From contig NC_090319.1 in assembly GCF_040869045.1 (NCBI RefSeq), positions 385,965,601-386,029,600 of the forward strand: a DNA stretch of 64,000 bases, read 5' to 3'. Position numbers and translations under genes: made by a program. The notes under the pieces were generated by a model that worked only from the letters and a program-made list of their open reading frames with translations, searched no databases and had not been told where the DNA came from. Origin of the DNA: Eurosta solidaginis. Its lineage: Eukaryota > Arthropoda > Insecta > Diptera > Tephritidae. The stretch's first letter is position 1, and the number at the start of each line of letters is the position of its first letter. Below, piece after piece: positions 58,167-64,000 of this stretch.

Positions 58167-58170
58167 TTAA

Positions 58171-58866
58171 CCCTAGAAAGGTATATGTCGCATAACGTGT
58201 ATGTCGCATAAAAAGTCCTGTTACATTTTACCGTTATGCCCTATCGCTGTGAGCGCTGGGTACTGCTTGCTTTGTTTAAACAAGTGAATAATTAATCAGT
58301 TCTCAGTTCGCGGTTTGCTCTAATCGGTGTTACAAAAAAGTGTGCACGTAAATTTTACGTAGTCTTACTAATAACTGGTAAATTCTGAACGTAAGTTTGT
58401 CGTTGTCTTGCTCTTTTGAACAATCTTGACAGCGATGAAAGTTTTACTGATGACATAATTGAAAAGGAAGTAAATTTTGATAGTGACGATAGTTTGGATG
58501 ATCCATACTATATATCCTACTGTCCAATGCTCATGCGCTTTCGGGAAAGAATGATCATGTTTGGAGTAGCAATCTCGTGCATCGTATTAGCGGAAAAACT
58601 ATAGCTATGATTGTTGTCTATATTCGACCTGTGTGGTGAGCATCAAATTAAAATATGTCAATAATGTATGAATAATTTCTCATAAATTGTTCTATAACCT
58701 AGTTTAAGAAACCAAAAACTCTGTATTTTCATTCAATAAAACCAACACTGAAGACAAATAAGTTTTTATTAAACTATTATTTAAAATAACAACGGAAGTG
58801 GTGTAGTAAGTAAAATTTACGTATATTACCAACAACGTATGTTAAAACTGTCTTACCTTTCTAGGG
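58171..58866 (+). mobile_element. piggyBac-type element, internally deleted (696 bp)
   Basis: TTAA at 58167-58170 and 58867-58870 flanks inverted ends CCCTAGAAAGGTA and, on the other strand, CCCTAGAAAGGTAAG. TTAA target sites and CCCTAGAAAG ends are diagnostic of the piggyBac superfamily. A tandem TATGTCGCATAA motif follows the left end. The interior keeps a transposase N-terminal scrap. Confidence 0.93.
58416..58604 (+). pseudogene. Acidic N-terminal scrap of a piggyBac transposase
   Basis: About 33 codons rich in D, E and S (LDSDESFTDDIIEKEVNFDS then DDSLDDP) resemble the acidic start of piggyBac transposases; after that the frame is unrelated. The first codon is not ATG and the catalytic core is missing. 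Most of the gene was lost by internal deletion. Confidence 0.55.
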
Positions 58867-58870
58867 TTAA

Positions 58871-59668
58871 AATAATGAACGATTTCTTTGCGTGAGCTTT
58901 TTGAATTTTTCCCCCCTCTGACTCCATATTTTGCGAAAGTTATTCATTGCCAAATTTCACAATAAATTTTTGTAAAATGTAGGGCAAATTGAACATTTAA
59001 AATGCTTTTGATCTCTTTTTTTGCATATAATATAGAAAAGCATCGTTAACATCTTTCTTTCTTTTTAGGAGCGATTGTGCTGTGGCGCGCATGCGCTCGA
59101 ACATTCACTTGCCGATCACTTTTTTAAAGCTGTAATAATGCCATAATTCGTACATACATAAATTAGAGTGACCTTATAATCTCTCTTCACATTCTTAAAT
59201 TAAGTTCCCATAGCGACTTTCTTTCCTTTTTTACTTCGATTGACCGTTTTTCGCCCCATTAACAATTTGTTCCTTATTTACATTTCAAATCAAAAATTTT
59301 CCTGCAATCGCATAGGCAGAATAAGTTTTATAATTTTTCTATCGCTTCTACAGTACTTAGTAATGGGGCAATTTCTTTATAAGTGAAACTCTTCTCATAA
59401 CTCTCATAACTAGATTTCCTCTTTACTTACTAAAGCGCCCCCTTCTACCTTATGCGCGCCACACATGTGCTTGTTTCTGACAAATTTACATAAATGTGTA
59501 TAAGTGTGAAATTAAAAACGTTCATAAATAGCGAAGCATGTTAACCACATGTCTGTTGCTTGCTCACCGCTCTTTTTTTATTAATTAGTACAATTTTTAT
59601 TAAGGCAAACAATTTGTATAAGTTTTTGCATATTTTTTAATTCATGATTTTTTTCCCCCTTATTTCAG
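58871..59668. other. Intronic, nothing recognised
   Basis: Ends in TTTTTTTCCCCCTTATTTCAG, a good polypyrimidine tract and acceptor for the next exon. Confidence 0.5.
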
Positions 59669-59825
59669 ACATAAAGATCAGCGCGGCATATTTCCAAAAT
59701 CCTACATACATCTGTGCGATTACACAATCATCAATGGCGAGTACTGCATAAAGCGTACTGACATCGTTGAGGAAATAACTAAAGTTCTCTTGGAATGGGG
59801 CTTCATATTAAAGCAATACTTTTTG
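59669..59825 (+). CDS. mbc: Mbc/DOCK exon: end of SH3 and start of the helical region
   Basis: 157 bp between TTTCAG and GTAAGT. The first base completes an arginine codon, and 52 codons follow. RGIFPKSYIHL is the SH3 C-terminal strand (the ALYDY-type domain ends in G-x-FP-x-x-Y-V/I), then NGEYCIKRTDIVEEITKVLL and EWGFILKQYFL, an amphipathic region matching the helices after SH3 in DOCK proteins. It ends in phase 0, matching the next exon. Codon use and lack of stops contrast with the surrounding intron. Confidence 0.88.
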
Positions 59826-60377
59826 GTAAGTTGCCAAGTGATTCGAGTCATCGCGAGAGCGAATTAAAATTGAATTGACCCTAGTTTGAAGAATGTCGCC
59901 AACAATAACGTAATCAACAAAATGTTTAATGATGACATTCAACTACATATGTTCATACATACGTATGGGTGTTTCCAACGTTACGGACGTTCCATCCTGA
60001 AAACTATAGAATGCATTGGATCAGAAATTTTTCTTTTGCTATGAACGACATTCTTGGACGCATATCTAACGCAATTAAAAATATTTTCCAAATGCGATAC
60101 ACAGCTACTTTACGGCGACCTAAAGTTGATGTTCGGACACTCTGAAAATGTTTCTCATATTTTATGTGACACTAAAATTGCTTAAAATTTAGTGAATTGG
60201 TGTATGCTGTATTATGTCAAACATTGCAATTATGTCTAGCAAAATTCTTTTTTAACTTCACCACTTAGTTCGCAGGGGATCATCAAAAGAAATAAATAGA
60301 CAATATTTAAAAAAACCGTTCGAACATCCCAACAATATTGATTGCTGAGCCTCCTTGAAAAACATATTTTCTGTATG

Positions 60378-60530
60378 TAATATGTGTTCCAAATATGAGC
60401 CAAATCGGACCACAAATACCTACCTAGCGGAGTTTTTTCTTCTTTTTATAGCATTGTCATCGGGTTCTGAACTATATTCCAAGTTTCAAGTAAACAACGG
60501 TCGCTACACAGAGTCAAGCTAAATAAAATA
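60378..60530 (-). repeat. Inverted fragment of the 118-bp repeat element
   Basis: GTGTTCCAAATATGAGCCAAATCGG, CCTAGCGGAGTTTTTTC and GAGTCAAGCTAAATAAAA match the reverse complement of 40620-40860, including its outer edge. Confidence 0.7.
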
Positions 60531-60911
60531 GTTTAAAAACGTACGAACGCCTGCAAACATTCGCATACTGCAAAAACATCTCAATCTTCTGCTCTTACAT
60601 CTGAATACGTTTTGTTTATAGATTTTCTTATTCTTTCCCTTAATATATTTGAGAATCGTGCACGATTTTTTGAAGATTGACCCCAAAAAAAGGTTTTTAA
60701 AAACTAAGTACATATGATTTTTCGATAATATCCAAGTAAATCGCCAATAAGTAAGATAAATCAATTTTTTAATAGGTCTGCCCTTGGCCTAATTTCCCGT
60801 GAAAAATATTTATAAATATTAATCTTATAAATGTAATAACTATTTTAGAGAAAAATGAAAAAATGCGACATCAGTACCGAAAAAGCGGCATATTGCCAGA
60901 AACTTTATAAA

Positions 60912-61265
60912 AACAAATCTACAAAACACAAAAATTAATATAGAGACAGAATGTCTCAATTGTGTTGTTAGTGTAGAAATGAGATAAACTGAATTAAGAA
61001 AGTAAACAAATACAAGCAGGATAGCCTAGTGGTTAAGGCAACTACAGTTTCACAGTGTGCTGCGCCGGTCGAATCTCGGCGGCATCTTTGATAACATTAC
61101 TAACAATACGAAATTGCCTGATGATGATTACGTGGCGGGTTTCGAAATGGTACCATCGCAATATGCCAGTAAATGTTTCTTTCTTTCTTTTCAGTTTCTC
61201 TTAGAAAAACATAATAATTGAATATTCAATTATTATAAGCCGGTGTTAAGCTCATGAATTCTTAA
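60912..61265 (+). mobile_element. tRNA-related interspersed repeat, type 3, copy 2
   Basis: Same unit as 47806-48147: GGATAGCCTAGTGGTTAAGGC (A box), CCGGTCGAATCTCGG (B box), CTGATGATGATTACGTGG and the TTTC tract. Lies within the Mbc intron, same strand as the gene. Confidence 0.72.
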
Positions 61266-61529
61266 ATAATAAGTGAAAACAACTTTACTTTAATATTAAC
61301 TCAGACAAAAATCTAAGTACTAAATTTAAAGCAAATCGCTCCATAAATAAGGTTTTTGGAATTTGTCGCTCCCTGGTCTATGTGCCGAAATATGTTTATT
61401 AATCTAGGCGAAAAGCTATCTAAGAATCAAGTTTATAGCAAATCGGTTTTTCAATTAGCTGGTCCCTCGACCACTTCCACGAAAAAAAGGATATAGCCAA
61501 TTTTATTTATCTAAGTTTCTTCTGAACTT

Positions 61530-61600
61530 CTTTTATAAAAAAGTGGGCGTGGTCCTTATCCGATTTCGTTCAATTTCGGCAACAATATTTCGGCCCATCA
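61530..61600. repeat. Short family S2-like scrap
   Basis: AAAAAAGTGGGCGTGGTCC...CCGATTTCGTTCAATTT matches interior blocks of the S2 elements. Confidence 0.55.
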
Positions 61601-62052
61601 GACGAATATTTGTACCAAAAATTGATTTTGTCAGATATTAGTCTCGACAAAAAGCTACCTAAGTGCAAAGTCCAAAACAAATCGGTCTAAATAAAATTTT
61701 TTGTAATGGGTCGGTTAAACTATGTAGCTGTAAAATTGTTTACTTAACTTCATGTTATCAAATCGAAGTTATAGGGGAGCCACTTACATGAGGCATTACA
61801 CTAAATTTGGCGCTTTTTCTATTTCGAAATATTACGCCATAAACGTTGTTTGGCCATGAGTGTAAATTCCTTAGTATGTATAATTTTGATTGATTGATTT
61901 TATTTCAAAAAAAAGAGGCGGACAACATGCATTTATTTCATTCATTCGAATGATGAATGCGACATGTTTTACACTCACACATATGTACATAATTAATAGA
62001 CGAATACTCTTTATAGTTCCCGTTATACATAATCTGTTGAATTCATTTTCAG

Positions 62053-62322
62053 GTCACACATCGCGACTTTAATTCTATACGAGCTAAAATGATCGAGTTA
62101 AATAATAATCGCGCTTTACTGATATCGGGAAATTTGCCCGTTGACGAGATGCGAAAAGTGAAGCTGATGGCCACATCGCAAATCGACACAGGAAATAGTC
62201 TGTTGGGCTTGGATATGGTGGTGCGTGACGAGAACGGCGATATATTGGATACGAATACGATATGTACAACGGAATTGTATGAACATCATATGAATGCAGT
62301 TAATCGCATTATTAAAGCTAGC
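62053..62322 (+). CDS. mbc: Mbc/DOCK exon: region after the SH3 helices
   Basis: 270 bp, 90 codons, phase 0 at both ends, between TTTTCAG and GTAAGT. Includes LLISGNLPVDEMRKVKLMA, QIDTGNSLLGLDMVVRDENG and TTELYEHHMNAVNRIIKAS. The motif LD-x-VVRDE-x-G-x-ILD matches DOCK1-type proteins, while DOCK3/4 (Sponge) have a different sequence at this point, hence the Mbc call. The DHR-1 lipid-binding and DHR-2 exchange domains should follow further downstream, outside the window. Confidence 0.88.
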
Positions 62323-62879
62323 GTAAGTTTTGCAATCATGAAACCAACAAAAAAATGTGCGCCTTATTAAACACGTATAACATTTAATAATAAAACTCAT
62401 GTACATTTATGCAATATAAGGCCTGTAATCGTAAGATTGTAATGCCTGAAAATTTAACTCTAAAACTCAGTCCCGAATTTACTTTAGAATTCCGAATTCC
62501 TTGCCAGTTCACCAACGAATTTGTCACGTAAGAACTGACTTTTCCCTTAAAATTCAGCTTCGGGAACTCCTAAAAATTCGTATTCGAACAAGCTGTATGC
62601 TCAGTTTTCTTCTTGTTCTTCTATTTGCTTTGTATTGGCATCTAAGAGTAAGAGCGAGGCGTGACTGCAAAATAATTTATCAATCGTGTACGGATGTGGT
62701 CGAGGCCCTCTTCCTGCTATTCCGGCTGTGTTCTAGGATGCCAAATCCTTTTATGGTGCTTAGAAAAATGTCCACTCATTTATCTGTTTATATATGGTCC
62801 AGGAATGATACAAAAGCAGTCGCTAAATAAAATGTTTCGAAATAGTTTGGTAGAACACAATCCCCAAACGGTTCAAAAT
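62323..62879 (+). other. Start of the next Mbc intron
   Basis: Begins GTAAGTTTTG after the exon. The 109-codon frame at 62501 has no recognised domain and no exon signals. Confidence 0.6.
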
Positions 62880-63535
62880 GCTCAAGAAATAATTACGAAA
62901 ATAATTATAAAATAATCCCGAAATAATCCAGAAAATCATTCCGAAACTATTCCGAATAACTCCCGCAATTATCACGAGCACAATCCTGAGGCAGTCGCAA
63001 AGTTGTCACGAGATTATTCCGAACACAAAGCCCCAAAGTAATCCCGGAACACACCCAAATATTCCCAAAGTTAACCCGAAATGATGCGGAAACAGTTCCG
63101 AAATGGTCATTATAAAATGTCGAGATTACCCCGACAAAAATTCAGATGCTACAAAACAAGCTATTCCGAAATTATCCGAACTTTTCTTAAAACAATCTCA
63201 AAATAATAATAAAATAATTAAATAATAAATGTTCGAAATTGTCCGATAGTCCGACATGACCTCGAAATGGTCACGGAATAGTTCCGAGTCTATCCTAAAA
63301 TAGAAATAGAATAAATTAACATCCACAAGTAATGTCGAACTGATTCCGAAAAAAAATCCGAACTGATCCGAAAATGTTCCGAAATTATCTCGTAGAGATC
63401 CCGAACATAATTTCGAAATTATCTGAAGCTATGATCACAATCAACTCCAAAATTATCCCGAATCGATCACCAAATGATCCTGATATAGCTAGCCCCGAAA
63501 TGATCTATAAATGGTTACAACATAGTCACGAGGGT
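62880..63535. repeat. CCGAAAT-type minisatellite
   Basis: Irregular CCCGAAAT(A/G)ATCC and CCGAAACTATTCC units over about 650 bp, related to 38090-39245 and, in reverse, to 9890-10215. Confidence 0.75.
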
Positions 63536-63639
63536 TTTATTGCTGACTTGCTCATTTTTTCTAAATTGCGGCGATCTTGATTAAAAAAAAATATTGTAAG
63601 TCACAAAGACGATTGAGAATTAAAAGTGCATGTTTAAAT

Positions 63640-64000
63640 AAAAATAAATAAATGTAAGGCGCGATAACCTCCGAAGAGATCTAAGGCCGAGCTTATCTTC
63701 CAATTTGCATCGGGCTCCACTTTATTTCCCATACAAATTGACCGGACGGGATCTACATGTTTTATGCCGACTCCGAACGGCATTTGCAAGGTAGATGAGT
63801 TTTCACTGAAAGCTTTTCATGGCAGAAATACACTCGGAGCGCTTGCCAAACACTGCCGAGGGGCGACCCCGCTTAGAAAAATTGTCTTATAATTGAAAAA
63901 CCTTATTTCTAAAATTTTGATGTTGCTTTGCCCGGGGTGCGAACCCAGGGCATACGGTGTGGTAGGCTGAGCACGCTACCATCACACCACGGTGGGCACC
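63640..64000 (-). mobile_element. tRNA-derived SINE, family 1, best-preserved head
   Basis: Tail and AAATGTAAGGCGCGATAACC edge at left. Body motifs in the order seen at 31952. The minus-strand head at right contains CACCGTGGTGTGATGGTAGCG (A box) and GGGTTCGCACCCC (T arm with B box). The unit reaches the end of the window, so its outer boundary and target duplication are not visible. Confidence 0.88.

Larger units (their letters stand above)
50759..59668 (+). other. Mbc intron, 8.9 kb, filled with mobile elements
   Basis: GT...AG boundaries in the frame required by the flanking exons. It contains an RTE-like fossil, an RNase H element, Helitron pieces and a piggyBac-type element. Most are on either strand and none carries a functional gene. 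Confidence 0.8.
59826..62052 (+). other. Mbc intron, 2.2 kb
   Basis: GT...AG boundaries. It contains fragments of the 118-bp repeat (60378-60530), the tRNA-related repeat (60912-61265) and family S2-like GTGGGCGTGG sequence (61530-61600). Confidence 0.8.

Noticed and set aside
58416..58604. Independent small acidic protein gene
   Set aside because: It lies wholly between piggyBac ends, lacks an ATG at its start and fades into unrelated sequence.
62501..62830. 109-codon frame downstream of the last exon
   Set aside because: Lies in the next intron, no acceptor or donor in phase and no resemblance to DOCK proteins.

Overview
The window reads as AT-rich nuclear DNA of a higher fly, most likely a tephritid fruit fly. 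Introns are long and the transposon and SINE families look dipteran; the genus cannot be fixed from sequence alone. Only one host gene is certain. Three plus-strand exons (50647-50758, 59669-59825, 62053-62322) join in phase and encode the SH3 domain and following N-terminal region of a DOCK-family Rac exchange factor, best matched to myoblast city (Mbc, the DOCK1/2/5 orthologue). The start-codon exon was not found, and the gene runs on past the right edge of the window.

Almost everything else is transposon-derived, and many insertions can be dated against each other because they are nested or keep target duplications. 1-12.7 kb: a fossil of an uncharacterised element protein family, pieces of a non-LTR retrotransposon, tRNA-derived SINEs, a minus-strand solo LTR and a diverged inverted duplication. 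13-27.6 kb: two related high-copy repeat families with central tandem arrays (about 152-bp and 130-bp periods), a 1.5-kb insertion carrying an AAAGTT array, a hAT-type and a Harbinger-type non-autonomous element, and a Tc1/mariner fossil. 28-43 kb: small MITEs, further copies of the same repeat families, and a 5'-truncated RNase H non-LTR element with an 11-bp target duplication. 43-50 kb: a 1.9-kb hAT-like element inside a mariner-like MITE whose uninterrupted sister copy lies next to it, then tRNA-derived repeats including a 435-bp tandem and inverted array. 50-64 kb: the Mbc exons, whose introns hold a second RNase H element with an 11-bp target duplication, an RTE-like fossil, a Helitron with a Pif1-type helicase fossil and a readable 3' end, a piggyBac-type element with TTAA ends, and CCGAAAT-type minisatellites.

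The most useful structural observation is that the abundant satellite-bearing repeats at 12.97-20.18, 22.95-26.06, 26.66-27.60, 31.60-32.87 and 40.05-42.53 kb share one architecture despite unrelated interiors. One end reads TTTTTATAC followed by a subterminal inverted repeat, a GTCCGTC tract lies about 140 bp inside it, most interiors are tandem arrays, and the other end has a short hairpin about 10-20 bases before TCCTTACTTG. This resembles Helentron/DINE-1-type Helitrons.
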